DNA of 64,000 nt. It comes from Rotaria socialis (lineage: Eukaryota; Rotifera; Eurotatoria; Philodinida; Philodinidae). The stretch lies in the NCBI GenBank assembly GCA_905331475.1, contig CAJNYU010001005.1, positions 62,001-126,000 of the forward strand, read 5' to 3'. Both the position numbers and the translations under genes were made by a program. Positions within the stretch are counted from its first letter, which is position 1, and every line of letters starts with the position of its first letter. The notes under the pieces were generated by a model. The model was given only the letters and a program-made list of their open reading frames with translations. It made no database searches and had not been told where the DNA came from. This document shows positions 25,928-38,488 of this stretch, piece after piece.

Positions 25928-28900
25928 TTATGTTCGGAATATAAATAAGAATATTGATAATATCATGAGAATTATTGTTAAAATCAACTAAAACATAGAT
26001 ATGATGAAGTTACTCTAATATAAACAAAAATTAGTACCTTGGATGATTCAGTCAATAGAATAAGCATTGAAATTCGTAAATAGGCTAATGTACAAGGAAC
26101 ATACGATTCATCAGACTTTTCTGTCTTCAATTGTCGACAGCTAAAAACAAAAATTATATATAAGAAATCCCACATCGATACGTCGCGATCAGTCTAGTGG
26201 CAAGTATCAGAAGGAAGGGAGAGATCTTCAAAAGTCAAACACCTAAACTGAACGTTAGCTCTATAAATAAAAACATAATTTTACAATTCGGCTTGAGCGC
26301 TGAATTACATAGTTCATCAGGGGGAATTTCTAATCGGTTTTATTGAGAAAAGAATAAGATATGAAATAATGAATATGTTGCTCCATTGATAATGTAGCAC
26401 GAACTATTGAACTTTGTACAAGAATAGGGATGTGTAGTGGTAAAATCTATTAATCTGATGATAAGTAGAAAATTAGTCGAGCCTACAAACAATGATTAGC
26501 GTGTTTTAAAAATTTGGTTGAGGATGATGCGAAAAAATTGTGTTCAATAATTCCGATAGGCTTAATGGCAAAAACAAAACTCCCTATCGAATGAATCATA
26601 CTGCTGATAAACAAATTGTAATCGTCGATATCGATTTGCTATTGTTTTTTCATCAAATCTAACACCAACTTGAACCCAGACGTGCCATGGTATTGTATTG
26701 TTCGGATTAGTTTCTTCTATTTGAGCCAGATGATATAAACCCTAAATAGATTGGTAACAAATAAGCATATTTTTATTACGTCTACGAGTCCAATGTTGTT
26801 ACTTGAGCATCGCCATTTCTATACAATTGAACATAAAGTTCTATGGCTTTAGTAAAATTTCTTTTTTTCCATTGATAATATTCAGCAACGTTCAATAAAG
26901 CATAAGAATCGACGTTTACATTTTGTCTATGTACCAGTAAATATCGATTAAGTAATTCTTCGATACAATCATTTGACTTTCTATAGCGTAATTCTTTTAA
27001 TTCATTACATAAAAATCCAGCATTAAAATATCCAAGTTCAATACCAGCCAATGCAGCTTGCAAATAAAACACAAATGATGAATACCTAGGAATATACGAG
27101 TATAAATATCTTAAAATGGAATATCATATTTTGTACCATCGCCGATCTCGATAACCTTCGAGTGCTCGTCGAACAACAGAGCCTACCGATGAGCTTTCTT
27201 CAGCAACATTACATGACCAACTTTTAAAAAAATGGAGTCTTATTTCACATATCTATTGAATATTTCAACATACATAGCAGCAAGAGGAGGATTTCTGATA
27301 ATAACAGGATGACCACCACGAGCATTATAATATGCTACAACAATTTTTGAATCGACTTGTCCGCGTTGTGCAGCAAACGAATAGTATTGCCAAGCTTGAA
27401 CATGGTCTACAACATAATTCGGAGGATAATGGCCTGCTGTCCACATAACACCCTAAATTAAATGTCATTATTAATTCTACACACGCAAGAAAACCACAAT
27501 GAATACTAACAAGATTATGCGCACAATGAGCATCATGAGTTTGATCAAAACATTCTTTCCAATATTGTGCTGCTTTTGTATAATTTCTTTCTATCTCATA
27601 TGCGTGATATCCTTGAAGAAAAATGAGACAAATTAGAATCAGCGTTCGATGAGATTTTACGATAGAAAACCTAAAGCAACTTTAGCGCCAAGATAACCAT
27701 GTTCAACAGCTTTTTCAATATGTTGAATAGCTTCAGCTACATTTTTCTTTGTACCGTGTCCCTAGACAGGTTCTATAGATCAATCATGATTAAGAAAACC
27801 GAAATTTACTTTAAGAAGCGCTAATCCATAGCCAAAATGCGAAGAAGCATCATGTTGAGCAGCACCCAAACGAAAATATTCTACAGCAGCTTGAATATTG
27901 CGTGTTAAACCATTTCGGCCAGTATACATCAATGAACCTAAATGTTGCTAAATAAAAACACAGATTATTTTTATTTCTAAAACAAGAAAATTATTGATCT
28001 AAAATTACTTGAGCTGATGCAACACCACGTCTTGCTTGCTGTCGTAGCCAGTAGAATGAATCACTTTTATCAAATGTAAGTTCACCAATAAGTTTCTCAT
28101 CAGTAAGAAGAATATACTCCATAGATGCCTAGATAAATATTTTATTTATGTTGATTAAAAAACAATGCTGTCAGTGAATTTCTCAGAAGATTCGAAAAAA
28201 TCGTTATTAAAATACTTCGCCTGCTTTTGGATAATATAATTCTTGTCGCGATGTTTCAGCCATTTGCTGATAATAAACTAAAAAATAGACGAATAACTAA
28301 TATCAACAGTTACATAGACAAACCATATGCAATATCATAGTCGAGAGGAACACCATCAAGTCCATAAAAATGTCGATGTCCAAGTGCAAGTAAACTAATT
28401 CGATCATTAAGTAATGCACCCGTAAATAATAATTCAAGCGCCTATTCAAATAATGAGAAAAAAGACATTAGAATGGATCGTTTTGTTTTCGATTTAACTA
28501 AACTTTTACACTATATATTAAGTTTATTAACTATAATTCTTGCTATTACAGTATTAGTTTTATCAATTCTTACAGCACAACGCATAACAATAAGTAATCA
28601 TCAAAAGTATGCACCAAAAAAATCAACTATTATCAGTGATTTTTATTTTCTTATATCTATTTGCATTGGTGGTTCAATATCAATCGTATTCATAGCTTTG
28701 TATGGCATAACTGCTGTTTATTTTGAATCAAAACTTTTTCTTAGCATTCACGGAATACTTCTTTTACTTAGCCATTCGTGTTCATTACTTATTGGCTCCG
28801 TTCTATTTTTTGACGAAAAAAAAATCTGTGCACCAGCTTCACTGTTTTTTAAAGTCAAATAATCTATTCTTATATCAAAATTTGTATTCATAATTTTATT

Positions 28901-31510
28901 TAGGCTCATTATGATTATGCATTATTAACTTATTCATCTCGCCTATCAAATAATAAATCACTATCATATGATGATCTGTATCATAATGAAAAATTCTCTC
29001 CAATGATAAATATTACGTTTGATACTATATTAGACAATGTTCATAGACGTCTTCATTGTTGTGGTCTTACGGGTACATCAGATTTTACTAAATTACAGAT
29101 TTCACTTCCATCATCATGTTTTAATCATAATGGTATATCTTATGAATCTTCATGTTTATCGAAGTTTCGTTTAGAATCAGTACATAAAGCTCAAATATTT
29201 GCTATATGTATTTATATGATGGGCGTTCTTACATTAGTTTCATTATTAATTGATCTGATTTTATTACGAGAATTTTTTCAGGATCAACTACTTGAACACG
29301 TAATTAAAAGACTAACAAATTTTTCGAATATGATTGAACCTGTGAACGAAACGAAGTATCAATCACTTGAACCTCAAGTTCAACAGTATATTATTGATTA
29401 TTTACTTGAAAGTACTTTGTAAAAGAAAACAAACGGTCCACATACTCGTGTTGAATTTGATTCAAGACCACAAAGACCAAAGCGATGAAACGTAGCTAGA
29501 AGAGACGGCGCTGATGGATGTCCATAACATATAGCTTGTTCAGACCAACTAATAATAAGATTGCAGAATGAATCAAAATCATCGCTTGCCTAAAAAATAC
29601 ATATTAAAATCATAGATTTCATTTAATTATATAAAATATCTTTTACAAGAATTTCCATTGTTAAATCATAAAGTTTATTAGCTACATCCAACATAGATTG
29701 TACTTTTCGTCGTCGCAAAGCTCGATAAATTCGATAGCGAGTATCAGTAAACGATGCTGCTGGTAACGATAAATTATTTTTCCATGCACGAACAAGCAAA
29801 CATTGTCGATTAGGTTTCTTCAATAGAAATGGCTGAGCATCACACGTAACTATCAATTGATTTGAAACATTTATAGAATAGTATCGTGTACATATATATA
29901 TAGGCTAAGAACCTACATTTTTGTTGAATACGTTTATTAAAAAGATCAGCTTGTTCTCGAGATTGTGTAAATGAATTCAAATGGCGTTTGCATTCACTTG
30001 AGTTTTGTATTATAGACGGTAAATATGGCATAAATGAATGATCAAGCTTTTTCGGTAACTAGAATAAGTAAATTAAAAGTCGAAACAATAGATAGACAAC
30101 AAACTTGTTCATATGTAAGAGCTATGCGTCGATAGATATCTAATTGACTAATAAATCCTCGAAATGACGGCGTTAGATCATTACCGCCTACAATGAATGT
30201 TCCCAATTGATCATCAAAATAATAATAAATAGGAGAACTAAAATAGATAATCATTCATCGTTTATAAATAGAATTACATCCGAATATTACTCATGTGCAG
30301 CTATTGTAGGTTTATCCCAAGTTTGAAGGCAATTTATATAAACATTCCACTATAATATAAACTAAAGTAAAATTCAATTTCAAAAATGAAAACTTATCTA
30401 CTTTATATTCATCAACAATGAAAGCCACTCTACACCAATCTTTTTTTACTATTGACTCAACAGTTCGTGCTCCAGTTCCCCTATGATCATATAAATTTCC
30501 AAACATAGTGACGGTAATTTTACCTGAAATCAGAAGAATAATTGCATAATTGAGCTTCGCAATATATTTGAACAACTACCTTCTCGATTGAGAAAAATTC
30601 CTGGCGTTAAATATGTATTATTGAATGTTACATATTGTAGAATAGCGCTATGAATCGCAAGCGATCCTGAAGCATAATATTCATCAATATATAACCAAAA
30701 TATGATTGAAAATCTATATTTATCTATTTTAAATACATTTTTTTTCTAGACAATTATAAATTTACCGTGGCCTTGTTAATCTTATTTTTTGTTCCAATCG
30801 AATACCGTAATCGTGATACGTTGGAAGTACGAAGTGTTTTCCATAAGTACGACCTGTAAGTACCAATGGATACTCTATTATTCGTATAACTTCTATTCAA
30901 AGAAAATAATATAGTTTGATTCAATTTTACATAAAATCTAAAGAATATTATTACCTGGCTCTACCGGACAGATAGAATTTCTGATTTTATTTATCAATGG
31001 ATGCCATCGAAATGAACGCATACTTGGCCGTTTATGAACTGGTAAAAATCTTACATTATATTGAATTTTTTTCAACATTTCATTTTGTTTATCTTGGTCG
31101 TTTTTGTACATTATGAGTGTTAATTGACCTTGTTCTATCGGCCACGATTTTAAATTTAAGTCGGGATCCGAACGATATGCTATCGAACGATGTAACTGTA
31201 CACGAACATAGCGAAGTTGAACATTAGGTGATTTATGACAAAACCAATAACGACGAAAAATAGCTAAATTCGTTCGATACAGAGTTCTTTCAATAACTAT
31301 TGATAGTGAAATACGACGTGGTGTTAGAGATGAACATTTATATTGAATGGTTAAATAAATGTTATCATTGTGAAGCACTGATGGAATATATTTCGCATCG
31401 ATATAATCCGGTTGATTGGATAATATTTTATCATATTGATTCGTTATTTGGCATTGAATTAAATTTATCGAAGAAATCACGAAGATGACGAAGTAGTTTT
31501 TACTTCTCAT
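25928..31510 (-). CDS. SEL1L3: Protein sel-1 homolog 3 (SEL1L3) orthologue
   Basis: About 20 exons from ATG 31510 to TAA at 25928-25930. The N-terminus MRSKNYFVIFVISSINLIQC is a signal peptide. A luminal/extracellular part follows, with a concanavalin/laminin-G-like fold near 30.7-30.1 kb (IIFWLYIDEYYASGSL, CRVAFIVDEYK, FIVGGNDLTPSFRGFISQL). A run of Sel1/TPR-like repeats occupies 28.44-26.6 kb (LGHRHFYGLDGVPLDYD, AWQYYSFAAQRGQVDSK, YFNAGFLCNELKE, YYQWKKRNFTKAIELY). The end encodes CTLAYLRISMLILLTESSK and, after a 50-nt intron, a transmembrane helix LILTIILMILSIFLFIFRT, as in human SEL1L3. The product is therefore a type I membrane glycoprotein; its molecular role is poorly defined in any animal. 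One intron, about 28442-29447 and phase 0, contains a complete tetraspanin gene on the other strand. Confidence 0.9.
28473..29422 (+). CDS. Tetraspanin nested in a SEL1L3 intron
   Basis: Two exons, 28473-28853 and 28904-29422, flank a 50-nt GT...AG intron and give 299 residues. Four membrane segments are visible: residues ~10-35, ~55-80, ~88-113 and, near residue 230, AICIYMMGVLTLVSLLIDL. The large extracellular loop carries the family signature CCG (LHCCGLTG), then PSSC and SSC, giving the paired cysteines of a tetraspanin. Tetraspanins organise membrane protein microdomains at the cell surface and in endosomes. The C-terminal tail after the fourth helix is about 50 residues, longer than most. 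The gene lies wholly within a SEL1L3 intron on the opposite strand, and the SEL1L3 exons either side join in phase 0. The subfamily cannot be assigned by eye. Confidence 0.88.
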
Positions 31511-31767
31511 AGTTACAAGACGATATTGATAGAATACTGCCTCGGAACAGAATAATGCTTAAGAAAGAAAAGAATCGATGCAGCTGATGCCACGCTACAC
31601 TCACAGATACAGGCCAATAAGAACAAGAATAATATTCATCCATTTTGCATATGTAATAGCAATGAATTGTATTTCAAATTTTCTTTATTTATGATGTTGA
31701 GTTCAAAATCAGAAGAGCAAAAAACTAACAGAGATTTTCTTTGTACCTCATAACTCATTATAACAAC

Positions 31768-31902
31768 CAGTGATGGAATCGGTTCGTGTTCTTTTCGAAC
31801 CGAACCGAATGAAATTGAAATGTCTTAAATATCTCAGTAACATCGAAATATTATTAGAGTATTTGTTTTTCTCTTAAAATGATATTTTGTGCACACATCA
31901 TA

Positions 31903-31933
<31 letters not shown>

Positions 31934-33047
31934 TGATTATCTTGAATTTGGTCGAAAGTAAAAATGTCGAAACTGAGGTGGCACTCCCATACATTTTTTT
32001 CTTTGTGAAAATGAATCAGTCAGTAGGGTTAGTTAAAACAAAACGTTTATTATTAAAAAAGAAGACTAAAAGACAGCCTAAAGCTTTTTTGAGGGTGATT
32101 GTTAATCCATCTTTAAACAATGTTCTATCTGCTTGATTAAAACTTCTTTTTTACCACAATTCAAGACAAACCTTTAAAGAGCTCACATGGTGTAATGAGA
32201 TAGTTGCTATATATATATATATCATACAACGCTGTTGTTTTTGTGTGTTTCGGTTTTAGTGCACCAGATGGCCATTCAAGTTTATACCTTCTTTATTCGA
32301 ATTAATGAAATATTAATCATCGTTGATGATAGATATTGAAGCAGAGGGAGCTATCACTTTTATTTTATTTCTCGAATAATGAATGATTGAAGATTCTTAC
32401 TCGTATTCTTCTTTATTCATTTCTTTGTACTGAATGAACAATAGTGTGATAGACGGATCATAAATTTACAACAAGATAAGTCAATATTCATCGTGAAATA
32501 ATGACAACTTCATCACACACTTTTCCAAACAGTCTTCATTTAAACTTCCCTTCTTTTACAACACAGTTTTATTTCAATGTTCGTATTTTCGACATTTTTA
32601 CTTTCGACCAAATTCAAGTTTACCTAAATTAACAGTCTCCCACGTCCATGATTCCGAAGAACGAATACTGTGGCGAAAACCACCGTATCCTGAAGGGAAA
32701 CACTGAAAATCGTCGCGGGAATCGGACGCAGTACTCCGACCGGAATACTGCTTCCACGTTCCACTGTTTTCCTGCCGTTTCCCGCCGTACGAGTTCGACC
32801 TGGGTTAAATTTTCCTAGGTAAATTTCAAATTCTCCTGAATTTTGATTTCTTCTGCGACACATGCATATATATATTATTGTCATTAGCAACATCTATTTT
32901 TAAAATGGATGCAGTGTTCCTATTAGAAACATTGGATGGATCTATGTTTTATTTCTCTAATCAGCAGAAAAAAATCTGTTGATTGAAAATAAATAAATCG
33001 GTTTAAAAGACTTCAAACCGAACCTAACCGAACCGATCCCATCACTG
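31768..33047. mobile_element. hAT-like inverted-repeat element, about 1.28 kb, with a nested insertion
   Basis: The left end CAGTGATGGAATCGGTTCG (31768) and the reverse complement of the right end CAGTGATGGGATCGGTTCG (33047) match at 18 of 19 bases. CAGTG ends and this spacing suggest hAT, but the flanks (ATAACAAC and ATCTGTAT) are not a duplication, so the assignment is weaker than for the other elements. A separate repeat pair is nested inside (31941-32618). No transposase frame is seen. Confidence 0.65.
31941..32618. mobile_element. Element bounded by a perfect 32-bp inverted repeat
   Basis: Positions 31941-31972 and 32587-32618 are exact reverse complements, beginning CTTGAATTTGGTCGAAAGTA. 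The 678-bp unit lies inside the larger 31768-33047 element and includes AT microsatellites. Just to its right (32624-32830) is a GC-rich patch open on the minus strand (GNGRKTVERGSSIPVGVL), probably an interspersed repeat rather than a gene. Confidence 0.7.
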
Positions 33048-33407
33048 ATCTGTATTCTCGATGTAGAGTTCTCTTTCTCAAATTTATTTATTTTAAGATT
33101 TGAATTGTTTTTTAAATGAGCTAACATATGGATATATTTTGATTGCATCTAACAAATGATGACTACTATTCACAGAGAAACTACTTCAACTCAAAACGTT
33201 AACGATGAATTTGCAAATCTTATCAGTTTACATGCAACAAATAAACTTTTCAGATTGACATCAACCAAAAAGTAAAAAGACTTTGCTTTATTTAGGTAGT
33301 TAATGAAAAGTACTCCCGATATTGCCTATTGATAATATTTTTTTTTCGGCAATTGTTGAAATTGAAAGAATCTCAAATGTATAGAATCTTGCAATAATTC
33401 TTTTCGT

Positions 33408-33716
33408 TCAAATAATATTTTTTGCAAAGTTTTCTGTAGGTTTTTTTACATGATACGTATTCCTCTTATCATGTTTTAAATTATGATGACATCTGATGAA
33501 GTTGCACACTCGACATATTGTAAGTGAAGACTCTCGATCTAGATCCATTGCAAGTACAAAGCATTCATTATGATCTGGAATATCTGTGACTTCAGTATTT
33601 AAATAGTTTATTATAATGTTTTTCCATCCATCTGTAACTATGTGAACCATTTCAAAATGACGAGAGTGTGATATAAATAGAAACAGAACAATAAGAGGAT
33701 TAGTTTTGATTTTCAT
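33408..33716 (-). CDS. Hypothetical small protein
   Basis: A 102-codon open frame starts at an ATG and begins MKIKTNPLIVLFLFISHS, which resembles a short signal peptide. The following part (EVTDIPDHNECFVLAMDLD, ICRVCNFIRCHHNLKH) looks protein-like and has a Cys/His cluster. I do not recognise it and see no flanking exons. It could be a fragment of a larger decayed gene or a chance frame. Confidence 0.3.
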   Translation of the reverse strand: MKIKTNPLIVLFLFISHSRHFEMVHIVTDGWKNIIINYLNTEVTDIPDHNECFVLAMDLDRESSLTICRVCNFIRCHHNLKHDKRNTYHVKKPTENFAKNII

Positions 33717-36700
33717 ACTTATTTCTCATAAGTACGTATAGTTCAGAATTTGAGGGCTCGTTTCTAGTATATGCATATTTTCTGGTAGCTACTGAATTTA
33801 TTGAGCTGTTAGATGCTATCTGGTTGGGAAAGATGATCGTTAATTAGTTGATTCTCATCACTCCTCATTGAATTCAAATTTGGATAGTTTAGAATTCTTC
33901 TCTCAATGTTGTTTTAACTGTTCTCGTTTATCATTACCGATTCCTTTTTCATATTGGAAAAAAGCAACCAACAACAAAAAGAAAAAGATAGGAAAAGTGA
34001 GTTCGTGGCATTATATTCTTGATTGAAATAAAATTTTAATTACACAAATCCTGCTGGATGATATTTAAAGAAAAATATAATTTATTTGTACGTATCGAAA
34101 CTCAATTTAAATAGATAAGTCTAATAAACCTTTTGTAACCTTTATATTTTCAATATAATTATAAGGATTGAAAAGAACATTTTAATATTACACTCAGTCA
34201 TCGTCGAAAGTGGACTGAATAATATTTTGTAAAAGAATAATGTAACAGGGGTCAGGATGTACTTTCAGTTGAAGCTATAAGCTGACATTAGCTTAACTTC
34301 ACAGAATAAGCGAATTAGCTAAGCAATAATATCTCCACGTATACTGAAATTAAAGTGGGAACTCTTATCCTGGAACACTCAAGGAACTAGGATGGGTAAA
34401 TTTGTTCTTATCGTTACAATTAAACTAAGGATTAGCATGTTAAAGTAGAGCAACCAACGATGATTTATTGAATTCAACTGCGGGTGAGATCTAATCGAAA
34501 AAATTGTACCTAAGAAGGATGACACCACGATATGAGTGTTACACTCATTTTCACCTGAGGCATTTAATGTTGGGATAGGTGAAGAAGTAAATCGAAATCA
34601 TATTTTGGTCTTCAATTTAATGTGAACAAGATATATCGCGCTAAAAAAACAAAAGATAGAAGTAAGATTCACTTTTTCTATAATCGTAGTGTCAGTAAAT
34701 GCGGGCATATTGATTTGAGAATGAACATATTGAGAAGTTCGAACTAAAATAGGATTCTTATTCCTGTAACGAAACATCATGTAAACGAGAGCTGCTATTT
34801 TTATTGTCATCCTAATTGAAATAAGGACTAAGCTGCCGAAATAAGCGGAGCGATAGTAAAAAAATTCTATGTCAGTTAATATCGTAGAACTACTCATTAC
34901 TGGAAGGCTGTTGTCGGTCAATAAACGTTCGGACATTACAATTCGCTTACAAAAAAATTTCTAATGAGAAACATTACAATCAAAATGGATGGATCAGTGA
35001 GATAAATGTCATGGCTTTTCTAATCTTAATTGAATCGAAACTAACTTGGTGAAATGAATTAAGTAGCAAAGAGAAATGACGTTTCAGTGTTTAGTTCAAT
35101 AATAATAAAGGACTGTCATGGTCTTTAAACTGGCTGCAATACACAAGAATATCATTTGTCGATTTTAATTAAAAACTCAATGATGCAAATAATGACGAAA
35201 AAAAGACGAGCTTATTTTTATTTTTAAATTTCTGCCGTAGCTAATTAATATTCAAGTAAGCACTACCATGCCAAGGAGGCTAAAAAGAAAGAACTGTTGA
35301 GCTGTGAGCACAATATGATACTACGAATATATACCGCGTTCGAGAAGAGAAAATTAAGAGATCAGTTTCTTTTGCGTTTATATTATAAATCGAGTTAGGG
35401 TTGCCTGGTTGGAATAGAAGAACTATCATGGAAATATTTTATTCTAGCGTGTAAGTAGATGTTTGAGAAAATTCAAACTAAAATTGGCTCAAAGTTTTGC
35501 AAATTTCTACGAACTTTATAATTACGTAATAGTATAAAGCAAAAGTTCTTGAAAAATTAGGTCGGCTCAGGAATTTTCAAAGAGGTATACTCATGAGAAA
35601 TAACAATTCATGTAATTAGTACATAAATGCGTGAAATTTTCTTTTGTCAGAGTTTAAACACTGCTGCTGAAGAGGATACAGATGAATTTTATTTTCAATT
35701 GGAATATTATTTAGGTGTAGGATCGATGTCTTAATGCATTTTTTTTAGAATAAAATCGATCAGTGATAGTATTTAGTGCTCCGTATAGTTAAATAATCCC
35801 AAAAAAGAATATAATTTCTTCTAGAAAACTGTTTAAACATAGCAACTGTTGTTGAGGTTCTACTATTACCGATGATACATATAGAGTTACAACTGCGAAA
35901 TATGAGCAAAAGTTAATTCTTATCTGTTTGCTCATTGGTCGACGGAACGAGCAAGTGTTTACAGCAAACTGTGCCGACTCACTGCCGATAATGTGTCACT
36001 GATTAGCTCTAAATAACAAAATTAAAATTTCTCTTTAATACTAATGCTTAGAACGCGCAGATTAGTCTATATTTGTTCTTTTCATTTCAATCTCATCTTA
36101 GTACGAGAACATTTTTCTCACATAATGCCGAAGTGAAGTTAGTCTTCGCTCATTATGGATAATCTTACTAGGAAGAATTAATCCATCCATCGGAAGACGA
36201 TGAGTACAAGGCTAATCAAATTCTATTTTTTCCTGAAATGACGAGATTTTTTTTCGCTCGATTCTTTACTTAGAGTACTTTCAAGTGAAAGAAAGAACAA
36301 AACCACATTGACCTATCAGTAAATTGCTATTTATGAGCTTGCCGAGTTTTATGTTGATCTCTTAAAAAATAAAAACATTATATCACTAAAATTTTATTAT
36401 TACGCGTACGTTTTTTTTATTCTAGATCCAGAACTTTTATCATTATTGGTTTCTGCATAAACTCGAACGATTATTTATGTGCATGTTTCACCAAATCCTA
36501 GCTATTTTAGACTGGGAAAAACAACCGCTCTGATTTTTAATAGCGCCGCCGTCACATTGATTGCATGTTTTCTTATTTTGTTGTCATCGAAGATAAGATT
36601 TTATCCTATGTGGCAATAGGATGATTCAAAAAAATATTATATACACAAAATCTCCTTGCGAAGGAAGTTCACAATTGAATTTGGACGTTTGCTTTTTTAT

Positions 36701-36797
36701 TCCATTCGAAATCAATACAATTTTGGCTACAACGAAGTAATTGATTCTAGGCAGACAACAGAATTTACTTGATCTAGTTAGCCAATCATATATTATC
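33717..36797. other. Intergenic region with one doubtful small membrane frame
   Basis: Mostly AT-rich noncoding sequence. A minus-strand frame at 34598-34936 (112 residues) has one hydrophobic segment, FGSLVLISIRMTIKIAALVY, followed by a basic stretch, FRYRNKNPILVRTS; it lacks homology I can name and may be chance. Nothing else is supported up to the receptor start. Confidence 0.35.
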
Positions 36798-37775
36798 ATG
36801 AGCAGCAATTACATACTTACAATCAAATATGTGATCGATCAGATCACACGTTTCGTACCCTATATTACTATTATAGCTGGTACAAGTGGTGGTCTCTGCA
36901 ATCTTTTCACATTTACTTCAAGGCAGCTACGTGGCAATGCATGTGCTTTCTATTTACTATTTTCGGCTGTGTTTGATCTTATCTCGATTCTGTTTGGTGG
37001 TGTCACACGACTCATGCTCGATCATTACACAAATCTATTGCCTATTGAATCTTCTTGGTTTTGCAAATTACGAACCTATCTTGCAATTCTTCCACCAGGT
37101 TTGGCCACCTATTTTTTAACACTATCTGCAGTTGACCGATGCTTATTGACTTCACGATCGGCAAATCATCGTGCCTGGAGTCGAATAAAAGTAGCTCGAC
37201 GTACAGTTGTCATAACTACATTCATCTGGTTACTATCCGGCATTCATCTTATTATATGTTATGATGTACAAGTAATTAACGTAAACAACAATGTTTTCCT
37301 ATGTGTACCTTTTGAAAACATCTATTCAATTTTTGTCAGCATCTACTTTTTTGTATGTTTCCTACTTACACCCTGTGTTATCATGATTGGTTCAAGCATT
37401 CTAACATGGACACATATCAAGACGTTGCAACGTCGTGTAGGTCCTGAACAATTCCAACGAATAGCAAATGGTCGTACCGATCGCCATCTCATTACGATAA
37501 TGTTTGTACAAGTGAGTCTGACGCTGATCTTTCTTTCGCTTCGAATTGGTTCTCTAGGGTATTCATTACTAACGATGAATGTACCAAAGGATATTTACAG
37601 CATGGCAATAGAATCGTTTTTTACTAAACTAAGTCTCGCCGCATACACTCTCAATTTTGCCAAGTCTTTTATCGTTTATACGCTCACGAGTCGATTATTT
37701 CGTGATATTTTTCGTGAACGCGTCATGGTTTCCTTTAGAAGAATACGTACGTTCATAATGAGTATGTTTCAGTAG
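36798..37775 (+). CDS. Rhodopsin-family 7TM receptor 1
   Basis: Single-exon, 325 residues. The ATG at 36798 was chosen because it is the first methionine and lies just before the first helix. Seven hydrophobic segments are seen, starting at VPYITIIAGTSGGLCNLFTF (TM1). A cysteine in WFCKLRTYL precedes TM3, and the end of TM3 reads SAVDRCLLTS, a DRC variant of DRY. TM7 ends NFAKSFIVYTLTSRLFRDIF, corresponding to NPxxY then helix 8. The layout resembles the invertebrate FMRFamide/neuropeptide-like orphan receptors that share DRxxxTS/SS with receptors 2 and 3 of this window. The ligand cannot be inferred. Membrane-located, G-protein coupled by family. Confidence 0.85.
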   Translation: MSSNYILTIKYVIDQITRFVPYITIIAGTSGGLCNLFTFTSRQLRGNACAFYLLFSAVFDLISILFGGVTRLMLDHYTNLLPIESSWFCKLRTYLAILPPGLATYFLTLSAVDRCLLTSRSANHRAWSRIKVARRTVVITTFIWLLSGIHLIICYDVQVINVNNNVFLCVPFENIYSIFVSIYFFVCFLLTPCVIMIGSSILTWTHIKTLQRRVGPEQFQRIANGRTDRHLITIMFVQVSLTLIFLSLRIGSLGYSLLTMNVPKDIYSMAIESFFTKLSLAAYTLNFAKSFIVYTLTSRLFRDIFRERVMVSFRRIRTFIMSMFQ

Positions 37776-38142
37776 CTTCAACCATTGAAGAACTTCTATA
37801 TTTTTGGATACAAAACATTGAATCAATTGACTTTCAAATTAATCTTAATGGTTGATTTTGTTCAAAAAACTGTTCTCAAAATGTACTGGTCAATAAATCC
37901 CTATTGACATACTTTTGACAATATTTCATGATATATTTCGATCAAAATAAATGTAAAAGCGGATATTCAGAAGTTCAATAACTACTCATGATTCTATGTA
38001 ATGAAATATATGAATTTCTCTTGTGCAACTTTTGTAGACCTTTCCAGTAGCTAGCTGACATCAAAACAAGAACCTGTCCGAGGAAGCGATAGCTGATTCT
38101 TTGGTTCCATAATTCAGTTATTCAGATTAGTTCTGTTAATAC

Positions 38143-38313
38143 TCAATGACACCACGAAATTGTTCGGTGTTTTATGAAGTCGATCGTAATTTCAAGTGTG
38201 CACTCATCATTGATTTCAGCATTGAATGGCAAACGATTTTGATCGATCAGTTCACTTTGGAATAACTTAAAAGCTTGATGAAACAAGCCTGATTTATCCG
38301 TTAGGAAACGACT
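38143..38313 (-). pseudogene. Lone 3'-terminal exon of an unidentified gene
   Basis: An open stretch of 56 codons begins directly after a splice acceptor (TTACTTTAG at 38314) and ends at a TGA (38143-38145). It reads SRFLTDKSGLFHQAFKLF, then LPFNAEINDECTLEITIDF, and ends SWCH. The text is clearly protein-like, but no upstream exon is found before the inverted repeat at 38489, so the gene seems truncated. A weak resemblance to the N domain of Argonaute/PIWI proteins is noted but not claimed. Confidence 0.35.
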
Positions 38314-38488
38314 CTAAAGTAATCTGACCGGTCACTTTAAAAGCATGATCATATTATTATTGTAATACGAAACAGTTTATGTTGGTTAAAATCAGCAAAA
38401 AGTATCGGATTTGGCTCTAGTTTCATTTTCAAATCTATTATTTTTTATCATAGACGAATCCATCGATTCTATGAAGTTTAAACTATGC

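Noticed and set aside
31879-32136. Plus-strand frame with Lys-rich middle
   Set aside because: Starts in an AT microsatellite and lies inside nested inverted-repeat elements; no recognisable domain.
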